From NCBI RefSeq assembly GCF_026004055.1, contig NZ_BPIJ01000001.1, forward strand, positions 186,001 through 250,000: 64,000 nucleotides of DNA, read 5' to 3'. Positions 53,870 to 61,851 of the stretch are shown in pieces; the first letter of the stretch is position 1, and each line of letters opens with the position of its first letter. This DNA comes from Meiothermus sp. (GTDB lineage: Bacteria; Deinococcota; Deinococci; Deinococcales; Thermaceae). Position numbers and translations under genes: made by a program. Below the pieces are notes generated by a model. It did not search any database and had not been told where the DNA came from. It was given only the letters and a program-made list of their open reading frames with translations.

Positions 53870-54226
53870 GCACCTAGACCCAGATGCATGTTACTCACCT
53901 AAGCGTGGGCCAAGCTCGGCCCACGGGTGCTTGGGTTTCGAGTTTCCAGGCGATCACTGTTCTGTTCAAGACATAGCTAGTGGTCTGGTAACACAGTACG
54001 TGATGCCGGCCTTTTCCCATCACTGTGAGCATCCGCTGGATGCGAAGCAATCCGGAATCTCTGGTCTGGCTCGCCCAGCCAACCCTATCAGGATTGCTTC
54101 GTCGGCGGGGGCCTCCTCGCAATGACAAGGGGCTCACATTTGGATTTGTAAGGGCAAAATTACAAAAATCAGCTTACCAGACCACTGCCTCAAAGTCGAA
54201 TGGCTCAAAATGTGTGAAGAGGGCTC
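53870..54226. repeat. Repeat family D, copy 7, interrupted by a TIR module
   Basis: The left part (53870-53978) carries the CACGGGTGCTTGGGTTTCGAG core, split here as CACGGGTGCTTGGG and TTTCGAG, and ends at GTTCAAGACATAGC. After the module the right D end resumes at 54186 with CAAAGTCGAATGGCTCAAAA and GTGTGAAGAGGGCTCT. Alignment with the uninterrupted copy at 9816 shows the module sits inside the repeat. Confidence 0.7.
53980..54185. mobile_element. TIR module with C interior (206 bp), copy 4, inside D7
   Basis: GTGGTCTGGTAAC (53980-53992) and CTTACCAGACCAC (54173-54185) bound the C palindrome (GAAGCAATCCGGA / GGATTGCTTC, CTCGCAATGAC). TA precedes the left end and TG follows the right end. 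Confidence 0.78.
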
Positions 54227-54228
54227 TA

Positions 54229-54271
54229 TAGAAGCGCTTCCATCCCAGGGGTTTCTGGGATAGACTACGCT
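54229..54271 (+). promoter_or_regulatory. malQ promoter region with LacI-type operator
   Basis: The palindrome TAGAAGCGCTTCCA (54229-54242) overlaps the expected -35 region. It is followed by a hairpin ATCCCAG-GGGTTT-CTGGGAT (54242-54261, with shared bases) and -10 candidates TAGACT (54261-54266) or TACGCT (54266-54271), just before the ATG at 54276. This fits a repressed, leaderless promoter. Confidence 0.5.
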
Positions 54272-54275
54272 AGCC

Positions 54276-55787
54276 ATGCAAATTGAGCGCTCCTTTGGAA
54301 TTTTGCTCCACCCCACCAGCTTTCCGGGGCGCTGGGGGATTGGGGCTTTGGGCCTGGAGGCCGAGCGGTTTTTGGACTGGCTGGCTTCGGCTGGGGGCCG
54401 TTGGTGGCAGGTCTTGCCTCTGGGTCCTACCAGCTACGGCGATTCGCCCTATCAGTCCTTTTCGGCTTTTGCGGGCAACCCCTACCTGGTAGACCCGGAA
54501 ATGCTCATCGAGAAGGGCTGGCTGGACAAAACCGAAGAACCGCCGCAGTACGAGGCCCACCGCGTGAATTATGGCTGGCTCTACGAGACCCGCTGGCCTC
54601 TGCTGCGGCGGGCCTTTGCCGGGTTTCAGGCCAAAGCAACGGCTCGAGACAAAGCCCAGATGGAGGCTTTTATTCAGGCCGAGCGCTTTTGGCTGGAGGA
54701 TTACGCGCTCTTCATGGCGCTCAAGACCCGCTTTGGCGGCAAGCCCTGGAACGAGTGGAGCCCCGAGTTGCGCGATCGGAATACCGCGGCTTTGGCTAAA
54801 GCCCGCGAGGAACTGGCCTACGAGGTGGCCCTGCACGAGTGGACGCAGTGGCTGTTTTATTCCGAATGGAGTAAGACCAAGGCTTATGCCGAGAACAAAG
54901 GCATTCGGATTATCGGGGATATGCCCATCTTTGTGGCTTTCGACTCCTCGGACGTGTGGGCCCACCGGCGGTATTTTTACCTCGACGACCAGGGCAACCC
55001 CACCGTGGTGGCGGGGGTTCCGCCGGACTACTTTTCCGAAACCGGCCAGCTTTGGGGCAACCCCTTGTACCGCTGGGAAGTGATGGAGCAGGAAAACTTC
55101 GCCTGGTGGGTTGCCCGCATTCAGCAGTCGCTCAAGCAGTGCCACCTGGTGCGCATAGACCACTTTCGCGGTTTTGAAGCCTACTGGGAAATTCCCTTCG
55201 GCATGCCCAATGCAGTGAAGGGGCGCTGGGTTAAAGCGCCGGGTGAACAGCTTTTCAAGGCGGTGCAGGCTGCGCTGGGAGATGCGCCGATTATTGCCGA
55301 AGATCTAGGGGTCATCACGCCCGAGGTGGAGGCCCTGCGCGATGGCTTTGGATTCCCTGGCATGAAGATTCTCCAGTTTGCTTTTTCCGATGAAAACAAT
55401 GTCTTCCTGCCACACAACTACCCACCGCATGGCAATGTGGTTGTATATAGTGGAACCCACGACAACGATACCAGCCTGGGGTGGTTTCGAACTGCCCCTG
55501 AAGCGGAGCGAACCTTTATGCGTGCGTACCTTGCTCGCTATGGGATTCGCTGCCTTTCGGAATATGAAGTAGCCGGGGCCTTGATCGAGCTGGCCTTTAA
55601 GAGCCCGGCCAGGCTGGCGATAGCACCGCTACAGGATGTGTTGGGTTTGGGCTCTGAGGCCCGCATGAACTTCCCTGGGCGGCTGGGGGGGAACTGGTCT
55701 TGGCGTTACACCGAAGGTACCCTCGAGCTTGGTCTGGCCACAGGGCTTAGGGCCCTGGCCAAGGTGCATGAGCGCTTGGGCTTATGA
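54276..55787 (+). CDS. malQ: 4-alpha-glucanotransferase (amylomaltase, GH77)
   Basis: Amylomaltase of 503 aa, close to the Thermus enzyme (about 500). It transfers glucan chains between maltodextrins. GH77 features in order: GILLHPTSFPG and GDSPYQSFSAFAGNPYL early, the VRIDHFRGFEAYWEIP nucleophile region with catalytic Asp in RIDHF, the acid/base Glu in IIAEDLGVI, and SGTHDNDTSLGW with the transition-state Asp. Together with malE it forms the maltodextrin-use locus. It has no ribosome site, consistent with a leaderless mRNA. Confidence 0.96.
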   Translation: MQIERSFGILLHPTSFPGRWGIGALGLEAERFLDWLASAGGRWWQVLPLGPTSYGDSPYQSFSAFAGNPYLVDPEMLIEKGWLDKTEEPPQYEAHRVNYGWLYETRWPLLRRAFAGFQAKATARDKAQMEAFIQAERFWLEDYALFMALKTRFGGKPWNEWSPELRDRNTAALAKAREELAYEVALHEWTQWLFYSEWSKTKAYAENKGIRIIGDMPIFVAFDSSDVWAHRRYFYLDDQGNPTVVAGVPPDYFSETGQLWGNPLYRWEVMEQENFAWWVARIQQSLKQCHLVRIDHFRGFEAYWEIPFGMPNAVKGRWVKAPGEQLFKAVQAALGDAPIIAEDLGVITPEVEALRDGFGFPGMKILQFAFSDENNVFLPHNYPPHGNVVVYSGTHDNDTSLGWFRTAPEAERTFMRAYLARYGIRCLSEYEVAGALIELAFKSPARLAIAPLQDVLGLGSEARMNFPGRLGGNWSWRYTEGTLELGLATGLRALAKVHERLGL

Positions 55788-55867
55788 TGGGCTCGAGACT
55801 TCGGCCTAACCGGACTGCTCGGCAAACAGAGGTTTGTATAGCGGCATGGCTAGGTGGAGGTGCGGCC

Positions 55868-56272
55868 ATGAAAATTGCAGGGGTGCTGGAAACCTGTGTG
55901 TATGTCTCCGACCTGGAAGCTGCCAAGGGCTTTTACCAGGGGTTGTTGGGCCTCGAGCTTTTTGCCGAGCAGCCAGGGCGGCACTTATTTTTCCGCGTGG
56001 GGCCGGGGGTTTTTCTGGTGTTTAACCCTGTAGCCACCCGGCAGGAAACCCTCCTGCCCCCGCACGGGGCGGAGGGAAGTGTGCACGTGTGTTTTAGGGT
56101 GCCCGCAGCGGATCTGCAAAGTTGGGCCGAGCGGCTCTTGAGTCAGGGCTACAGGATTGCCTGGGCCGAATGGACAGCGGGTCGGAGCCTGTATGTGCGC
56201 GACCCGGCGGGAAACCTGGTAGAGCTGGCCCCGGCGGCAATTTGGGGCTTGGAGCAAGGGGATGGGGGGTGA
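55868..56272 (+). CDS. VOC-family (glyoxalase-fold) protein
   Basis: A 134-aa protein of the vicinal-oxygen-chelate superfamily: ETCVYVSDLEAAKGFYQGLLGLEL at the start (given as the two segments TCVYVSDLEAAKGFY and GLLGLEL) and YVRDPAGNLVEL at the end. Such folds bind a metal for isomerase, dioxygenase or resistance activities; which one is unknown. ATG 55868 follows GGTGGAGG and gives the canonical N terminus; the frame extends upstream into malQ but that start is rejected. Confidence 0.88.
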   Translation: MKIAGVLETCVYVSDLEAAKGFYQGLLGLELFAEQPGRHLFFRVGPGVFLVFNPVATRQETLLPPHGAEGSVHVCFRVPAADLQSWAERLLSQGYRIAWAEWTAGRSLYVRDPAGNLVELAPAAIWGLEQGDGG

Positions 56273-56475
56273 TTCGATTTTGCAACCTTTTTTGAAATAT
56301 ACGGATTGAGGAGAAAATGCTGATATATAAGGGGAGCCTGTTGTATCTTGCCCTTAACCGAACATAGACTTGGATTGCTAAGTACCCCACGGGAAGCTTC
56401 ACTTCTTGGGATCGGCTCAACATTATCAATATCCTTGGTCAACAAAGGAACCAACGCTTCCCGCAGGGGCCTCAT

Positions 56476-56562
56476 CGCGTTCCCACCAAAAGGGGCCACG
56501 CGGTGGCTCGTATTGTAGTCCCTACAGCAAAAACCGCTGTAGGGACTATTCGTGGGAATCGC
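56476..56562. repeat. Repeat family B, copy 5
   Basis: CGCGTTCCCAC to GTGGGAATCGC around AGTCCCTACAGC-AAAAACC-GCTGTAGGGACT. It lies in the 435-nt gap before the large cyclase gene; the remainder of that gap contains no gene. Confidence 0.85.
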
Positions 56563-56707
56563 TCTCAGATGAGGGAAAACCTGACGAAGGCCCCTTGGTT
56601 TTACTTGTGCTAAGCTCTTCGTGGAGTAACCTGGCAAGTTGCCGTAGCGTATACTTGGCAATATCGGCTGTTGCTCGGAAAAGCATTTTTAGTAGTGGTT
56701 TTCTTCT

Positions 56708-59700
56708 ATGATTTGTCCCCGCTGTGGCCACACCAATGTTGCTGGTGAAGAGAACTGTGTCCGCTGTGGCAATCCACTGCTGCCCGGAGGCACTTTTGTA
56801 CAGGAGCGCCGCTGGGTAAGTGCGGTTTTTTTCGACCTCTCGCGCTTTACCGAGTACGCCCTGGCCCACCCACTGGAGGATACCTGGCAGGCTGCCAACA
56901 CCGCCCTCCAGACAGCGGCCAATCATGTGCGGCTTTTTGGGGGACACATAGACAAGTTTTTTGGCGATGGCTTTCTGGCGGTGTTTGGGGTTCCGCGTAG
57001 CCAGGAGTCCGATGCACGGGCGGCATTAGAAGCTGCGCAGGCCATGGTGGCCTCGAGTACCCTGCCGGGGCGGGCCGGGGTGGCCAGTGGACTGGTACTG
57101 CGGACGCCCCTGGGCGGGGGATTGGCGGGGGATCAGACCGTGCTGGGGCCTGCGGTCAATCTCTCGCAGCGTTTGTCGCAAGCAGCGCCCCCCGGCGAGG
57201 TCTGGTGTGATGCCACCACCATGCGGCTGGTGCCGGGGATACTGACCGAAGCCCTTCCCCCTCAACCCCTCAAGGGATATGCCGAACCGCTGGTGCCCTT
57301 TCGCTACCTCGGTTTGCGCTCCGATCCACCCGATGCCTTGGGCCGTGATCGGGAGGTTCAGATTCTGCGGCAGGCGCTGGAGGCCGTGCGGGCAGGAGCC
57401 GGGCGGCGGGTGGTGCTTTTTGGCCCCATGGGGGTGGGCAAGTCGCACCTGGCCCAGCACTTTGTCGAAACCCTGCCCGAAGGGGTACGCGGGGTGGTGG
57501 CCCCACGCCTGACCACCGGCGTGGCCCTACGCTACGCCCTGCGCCAGGGATTGCAGAAACTGCTGGTGGACGGCCTTTCAAGGCTGCGGCAGCTCGAGCT
57601 GCCCGAACACCTGCGCACCATTTTGGACTATAGCATCGGCATCGAGGAGCATCCCGGCCTGCCCAGCGCTGAACTCGATAACCTGCTGATCCAGACCTGG
57701 CGGACTTTGTTGGCGGGGATTGCCCAGGATTACCCCATCGTGGTGGTGCTAGACGATTTGCACAACGCCGATCCCACCGTGCTCGAGTTCACCCGGCGGC
57801 CCGCGCCCCCGGGGGTCATGCTTCTTTTGGTGGCCCGACAGAACCGTTGGGAACCTGCCGAGGATCTGGTACTCCTACCCGTGGGGCCTTTATCGCTGGA
57901 GGATACCCAGCGTCTTATTTTGCGTGCTCGCCCCGACCTGGGGCCCGCGAACAGCCTGCATCTGGCGGAGGCCAGCGGGGGTTTTCCCCTGGCGGTACAG
58001 GCCCTAAGCCTCACCAGCAACGGCGAGCCCGAGCCCATCCCGCTCTACCAGCCCCGGCTGGATAGCCTGCCGCGGCTGGCCCGGGTGGCCCTGCAAGCGG
58101 CGGCGGTGTTGGGTTCGACCGCTCCACCCGAACTGGTGCGACACCTGGTGGGAGAGGAGGCCGACCTGGCGCGCCTGGTGGGGGAGGGTTTCCTCGAGGC
58201 TGACGAACAGGGGCAGTTGCGCTTTGCCATCCCCTGGTTGCGCGAGGCCACCCTGGGTCAGGTGGGGGGGCAGCAAGTGCAGAACTGGCACCAGCAGGCC
58301 GCCCGTTGGTACCAGCGACAGGGGCGTCTGGCCGAGGCCGCCACTCACCTCGAGGCGGCCGGTGATACCGCCACAGCCTACCGGATGTGGCGGGTGGTGG
58401 CCCAACAAGCCTGGAACGAAGCACGCTACCAAGGCGCTATTCTGGGCTACCTCGAGGCCCTGCGGCTGGCCGAGGGTAAGGTGCGCTGGCAGGCCGCGCT
58501 CGAGGCCGCCGAGGCTCACCTGGCCCTGGGCCGCTACGGCGAGGCTCTCGAGCTGGCCAGTTTTCCTTTGCGGGCAGAGGATTTGCCGCCGGCACTGCGG
58601 CAACGGGCCTGGGCCCTCCGCTTGGAGGCCAGCCTGGCCCTGGGCCAGACCGACCTGATGGAACGCCCCGGGTTCGACGAGATTGCCGAACCACGCCTGA
58701 CCCTAGCAGTGGCCCGCACCCTTCCAGTGGATGAGGCCTGCAGGATGTTAGAGGGGCTTCCGGCTCACCTCGAGGGTTCGGCCCGGCTGGTGCGGGCCCG
58801 AGCCTGGCTGCGCGCGGGTCGGCCTGAAAAGGCCCAAATGGAGGGCCAGGCCTACCTGAGCGAACCCCCCAATAGCCCCGCCGAAGTTTTTGAAGCTCGG
58901 CTGGTTTTTTCCGAGGCGCTTTGGCGGCAGTACAAGCTGAGCGATGCCCTGAGCGCTCTGGGCCAGCCCCCTGGCGATGTGCTGCCGGCTTGGTTTAGCA
59001 GCCTGCATCACAGCGCCGAGGCAGCCCTAAGGTTGGATTTGGGCCAGTTTGAAGCGGCGGCGGCCTTGCTGGAAGAAAGCTTGATTTTGCTCGAGGGCGC
59101 ACCTCCTGGGGTAATTGAACAGGTGAGCCGGGTTCGCCTGCGCTACTTAATCGAATCGGGCCAGCTCGACGATGCGCTCTACTTTGGCGAAACCGCTGTG
59201 GCCCGAGCGCCCTCACCCGCTCTTTTGTCGCACCTGGCGCTGGTCTATGCCCTGGCTCCTGGAGCGCAGAACTGGCTTATGCTCCAACGCCTGATTCGGG
59301 GTCTGGAGGGGATAGATAACCCGGAAGTTAGAACGGTCTGCGAACTGGCCTTGGGGCTGCGTAAATGGTATCAGAACCAGGAAGGGGACGCCCATCTGCG
59401 CAAGGCAGTATTCCTCGCACGGCGGAGCCACAACCCAACCTTCTATTTCTATGCCTTGTTGGCCCTGGGGCTGGCTCTGCAAACCCAAAACCCCAAAAAG
59501 GCTTTGGCACTCTCGCACTATCTGCTAAGCCAAACAGCGGCTCGAGGTTTTGAAGCTCAGCACGGCTATGCGCGTCTTTTGCGGACACAGCTATTGCTGG
59601 CCGAGGGCCGGGAACCCTCGAGCCTTTTAGACTTTGAGCCCCGAACACCCTTGGCCCAACTCTGGAAAACCCTTTTGCTAGGGATTGTTCAAGGAGAAAA

Positions 59701-59815
59701 GCCGGGTCTAACGACCTACCATTTCCGAGGGTACGGAATCCTGGGTATCTGGGCCAGATGGTTTGCCTCTAGGCCCGTCGTTGGCTTGAAACTGCGCTCC
59801 GAACTGCCGGAGTGA
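56708..59815 (+). CDS. Zinc-ribbon / class III nucleotidyl cyclase / AAA-type ATPase / TPR-like protein
   Basis: A 1035-aa multidomain protein. A zinc ribbon (C3, C6, C17, C20) is followed by a class III cyclase domain (about 36-200). Metal aspartates D43 (FFDLSRFT) and D87 (KFFGDGF), the adenine-selecting K83, and the catalytic Asn/Arg in VLGPAVNLSQRL are all present, so cAMP synthesis is plausible. Next comes an AAA/STAND-like ATPase (about 215-420) with Walker A GPMGVGKS and Walker B VVVLDDLH. The rest (about 500-1035) is helical repeats of TPR type. The layout is known among bacterial signalling ATPases: ligand or protein binding by the repeats could gate the cyclase through ATP. The partner and signal are unknown. 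The neighbouring TPR-like gene is convergent. Confidence 0.9.
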   Translation: MICPRCGHTNVAGEENCVRCGNPLLPGGTFVQERRWVSAVFFDLSRFTEYALAHPLEDTWQAANTALQTAANHVRLFGGHIDKFFGDGFLAVFGVPRSQESDARAALEAAQAMVASSTLPGRAGVASGLVLRTPLGGGLAGDQTVLGPAVNLSQRLSQAAPPGEVWCDATTMRLVPGILTEALPPQPLKGYAEPLVPFRYLGLRSDPPDALGRDREVQILRQALEAVRAGAGRRVVLFGPMGVGKSHLAQHFVETLPEGVRGVVAPRLTTGVALRYALRQGLQKLLVDGLSRLRQLELPEHLRTILDYSIGIEEHPGLPSAELDNLLIQTWRTLLAGIAQDYPIVVVLDDLHNADPTVLEFTRRPAPPGVMLLLVARQNRWEPAEDLVLLPVGPLSLEDTQRLILRARPDLGPANSLHLAEASGGFPLAVQALSLTSNGEPEPIPLYQPRLDSLPRLARVALQAAAVLGSTAPPELVRHLVGEEADLARLVGEGFLEADEQGQLRFAIPWLREATLGQVGGQQVQNWHQQAARWYQRQGRLAEAATHLEAAGDTATAYRMWRVVAQQAWNEARYQGAILGYLEALRLAEGKVRWQAALEAAEAHLALGRYGEALELASFPLRAEDLPPALRQRAWALRLEASLALGQTDLMERPGFDEIAEPRLTLAVARTLPVDEACRMLEGLPAHLEGSARLVRARAWLRAGRPEKAQMEGQAYLSEPPNSPAEVFEARLVFSEALWRQYKLSDALSALGQPPGDVLPAWFSSLHHSAEAALRLDLGQFEAAAALLEESLILLEGAPPGVIEQVSRVRLRYLIESGQLDDALYFGETAVARAPSPALLSHLALVYALAPGAQNWLMLQRLIRGLEGIDNPEVRTVCELALGLRKWYQNQEGDAHLRKAVFLARRSHNPTFYFYALLALGLALQTQNPKKALALSHYLLSQTAARGFEAQHGYARLLRTQLLLAEGREPSSLLDFEPRTPLAQLWKTLLLGIVQGEKPGLTTYHFRGYGILGIWARWFASRPVVGLKLRSELPE

Positions 59816-59921
59816 GTGCGAAGCCTATTGACTTCATGCGCTTTTGCTGGGCGTACCCGTCGAGCAGCGTTTGGCTAAAGGTCCTTTAAGCTGTCGTTGG
59901 CAGGCTATGACGACTGATACC

Positions 59922-59978
59922 GGATTCAAAAAGATAGTCTTCAAAACAAACCACCCTGGGGGCTATCTTTTTGAATCC
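59922..59978. repeat. 16-bp perfect inverted repeat after the cyclase gene
   Basis: GGATTCAAAAAGATAG (59922-59937) and CTATCTTTTTGAATCC (59963-59978) are exact complements with a 25-nt spacer. It may terminate the cyclase transcript (TTTTT lies inside the arm) or be the end of another short element. Confidence 0.6.
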
Positions 59979-60068
59979 TAGAGCACACCCCTCCCTGACG
60001 GTCGGCAAAAAAAACGTCTCCCTTCCAAGGGGCGGTATCGCCCTCCGCTACGCGGATAACTTCGGTCG

Positions 60069-60102
60069 GGTTAGTTCGTTACCGAAGGGTGACGAACTAA
60101 CC
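60069..60102. repeat. 11-bp inverted repeat between the convergent helical-repeat genes
   Basis: GGTTAGTTCGT (60069-60079) and ACGAACTAACC (60092-60102) are exact complements, with further partial pairing outside (TTCGG / CGAA). No gene is visible in 59979-60138. Confidence 0.55.
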
Positions 60103-60138
60103 GAATCTGGTATGACATCGGCATCCCGATACCTGATC

Positions 60139-60225
60139 GCGGTTCCCACCAAAACGGCCCACGCGGTGGCTCGTATTGTAGTCCCTACAGCAAAAACCGC
60201 TGTAGGAACAATTCGTGGGAACCGT
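60139..60225. repeat. Repeat family B, copy 6
   Basis: GCGGTTCCCAC to GTGGGAACCGT around AGTCCCTACAGC-AAAAACC-GCTGTAGGAAC. It ends 10 nt before the stop codon of the minus-strand gene at 60235. Confidence 0.85.
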
Positions 60226-60234
60226 TCCAGACCA

Positions 60235-61725
60235 CTACTCGTCATACGAAAAGGCCTGGGCATAGCGGGTGCGAACCTCCCGCCACAGCGCAGCGTCCTC
60301 GGCGCTCTCGGCCAGGTGCTGGATGGTTTTCCAGACCGATCGCCCCCGCACCACGGCAGGCTGCCCAAACTGCTGCAAGAACAGGTGGAGGCGGTGCCGG
60401 TGGGTACGCAGGGCGCCGGGGGTCATGCCCTCGGTGTCGCCCTCGAGCAGCTTCACCAGGGCTTTGGTGTGGGTGTGGGTTACGCCTGCAATGCAAAGGC
60501 CGGCTGGGTTGACCAACAAAAGCTGCGTCCAGGCCGATTCCTTTAAGGCCGCGCAGGGCTCGGGCAGCGCCAGCAGTAGCGCGGTGGCATGGGGCATCCC
60601 CCGGGGAATCAGGCGCAAGATAAGCGACTGTGGGTTGATGCGCTTGGTCAAAAGGACTTGGGCTTCCTGGATGAGCGGCTCGAGGTCGTATTCGGCCATA
60701 ATCTCCGGGGCCAGCACACCTAGCTCCACCAGGCCCATGTCGCGCACAAAGCGGAGATCCCACTCGCAGCGCGGCACAAAAGCGGCCTGGAAGTGCTCGA
60801 GCGCAGCCCCGTACTCGCCCCGGCTCAACCGGGCCCAACCAAAGGCGATGTTCCACTCGGCCCCGGGCCGGGGGTGAAAACCGGGGTCGGGCGGCGGGCC
60901 ACTCAGGATGAAGGCGGCATCCAGGCTTAACAACCCCTTGATGGCATGCAGGCGGCCCCGGTAACGGGGCTCGAGCCTGGCCCAGTCACTCTCATCGTCG
61001 AGCTTGTTAACCACCAGCATCAGCTCGACGAAGTGCTGCCCGTTGAGCGGCCTGGGAACCTCCAGGGTAAAGCGCATGGCCTTGTCGTAGAGGCCCTGCC
61101 GCACCAGCAACCGTACCAGTGCCAGGTAGGCCATCACCCGCGACTCCTGCGAGAACGCGGTACGAACCTGCAAGCGCAGGGCCTGCTCATAGCGGGAGAG
61201 CTCGAGGCCGGTCTCATCCAGAGCGGTACGGCACTCCTCGGCATGAAGTTGGCACACCTGCGCCAGGGAAAGCATGCCAAGCCCCTGGGCCCGATCCGCT
61301 GCCAGACCCGCCAGTTTGTAGGCTTCGCGGTACTGGCAGAGGTGAAAGTGCGCCTTGGACTGCTCGAGCCAGACCCGCGCCTGGGCCTCGAGGCGCAAAG
61401 AGTAGGGTAGGCTCTCGAGGTTGCCAGGCGTAGCCCCCAAAACCTGCGTAAAACGGTGCTGCTCTACCCAGATGGCCATCTGCACGACCTCGAGCAGCGG
61501 ATGCCGGCCCGCTTGATCCAACAGTTGTTGCGCCTCGTCCAAACGCCCTAGCATCAGCAACACATACGCCAGCCGGGCTTCCCGTAGCGGCGAGGCAGGG
61601 AGGGATTGCAACGTGGCCAGTAAACCCAGGTTGGGCTCCGCGCTCAGCGCGTCCCATAGGTGCGGCGAAGAGAGGCGCTCGAGGGTGCTCATGGCCATCC
61701 AGGCAAGATACCTTTGCAAGTTCAC
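60235..61725 (-). CDS. Helical-repeat (TPR-like) protein with HTH-like C-terminal part, unknown function
   Basis: A 496-aa soluble protein, mostly pairs of amphipathic helices rich in Leu, Ala and Arg (for example ARLAYVLLMLGRLDEAQQLL, about 51-70), as in TPR arrays. A stretch near residues 430-470 (ALVKLLEGD...TPGALRTHRHRL) resembles a winged-helix or response-regulator-type DNA-binding segment, weakly. The start is a GTG at 61725, 8 nt after TACGCT (61734-61739, minus strand), so leaderless. It is convergent with the large cyclase protein, which also ends in helical repeats; shared ancestry of the two repeat regions is possible but not shown. Confidence 0.75.
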   Translation of the reverse strand: MNLQRYLAWMAMSTLERLSSPHLWDALSAEPNLGLLATLQSLPASPLREARLAYVLLMLGRLDEAQQLLDQAGRHPLLEVVQMAIWVEQHRFTQVLGATPGNLESLPYSLRLEAQARVWLEQSKAHFHLCQYREAYKLAGLAADRAQGLGMLSLAQVCQLHAEECRTALDETGLELSRYEQALRLQVRTAFSQESRVMAYLALVRLLVRQGLYDKAMRFTLEVPRPLNGQHFVELMLVVNKLDDESDWARLEPRYRGRLHAIKGLLSLDAAFILSGPPPDPGFHPRPGAEWNIAFGWARLSRGEYGAALEHFQAAFVPRCEWDLRFVRDMGLVELGVLAPEIMAEYDLEPLIQEAQVLLTKRINPQSLILRLIPRGMPHATALLLALPEPCAALKESAWTQLLLVNPAGLCIAGVTHTHTKALVKLLEGDTEGMTPGALRTHRHRLHLFLQQFGQPAVVRGRSVWKTIQHLAESAEDAALWREVRTRYAQAFSYDE

Positions 61726-61786
61726 TGTGGTCTAGCGTAACCCCATTTTATCGCACTTTTCACTTGATATTATCGGCTACGACGGC

Positions 61787-61805
61787 CACTTCGAGCCTCG
61801 AAGTG
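61787..61805 (-). promoter_or_regulatory. Palindrome between dnaG and the helical-repeat gene
   Basis: CACTTCGAG (61787-61795) and CTCGAAGTG (61797-61805) form a perfect 9-bp dyad. It lies about 60 bp upstream of the helical-repeat gene and downstream of dnaG; it may be an operator or a weak terminator. Confidence 0.45.
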
Positions 61806-61851
61806 AACTGCATTTTTGGAGCGGTATTGCGGAGTCCCTGACCGGTAATGA

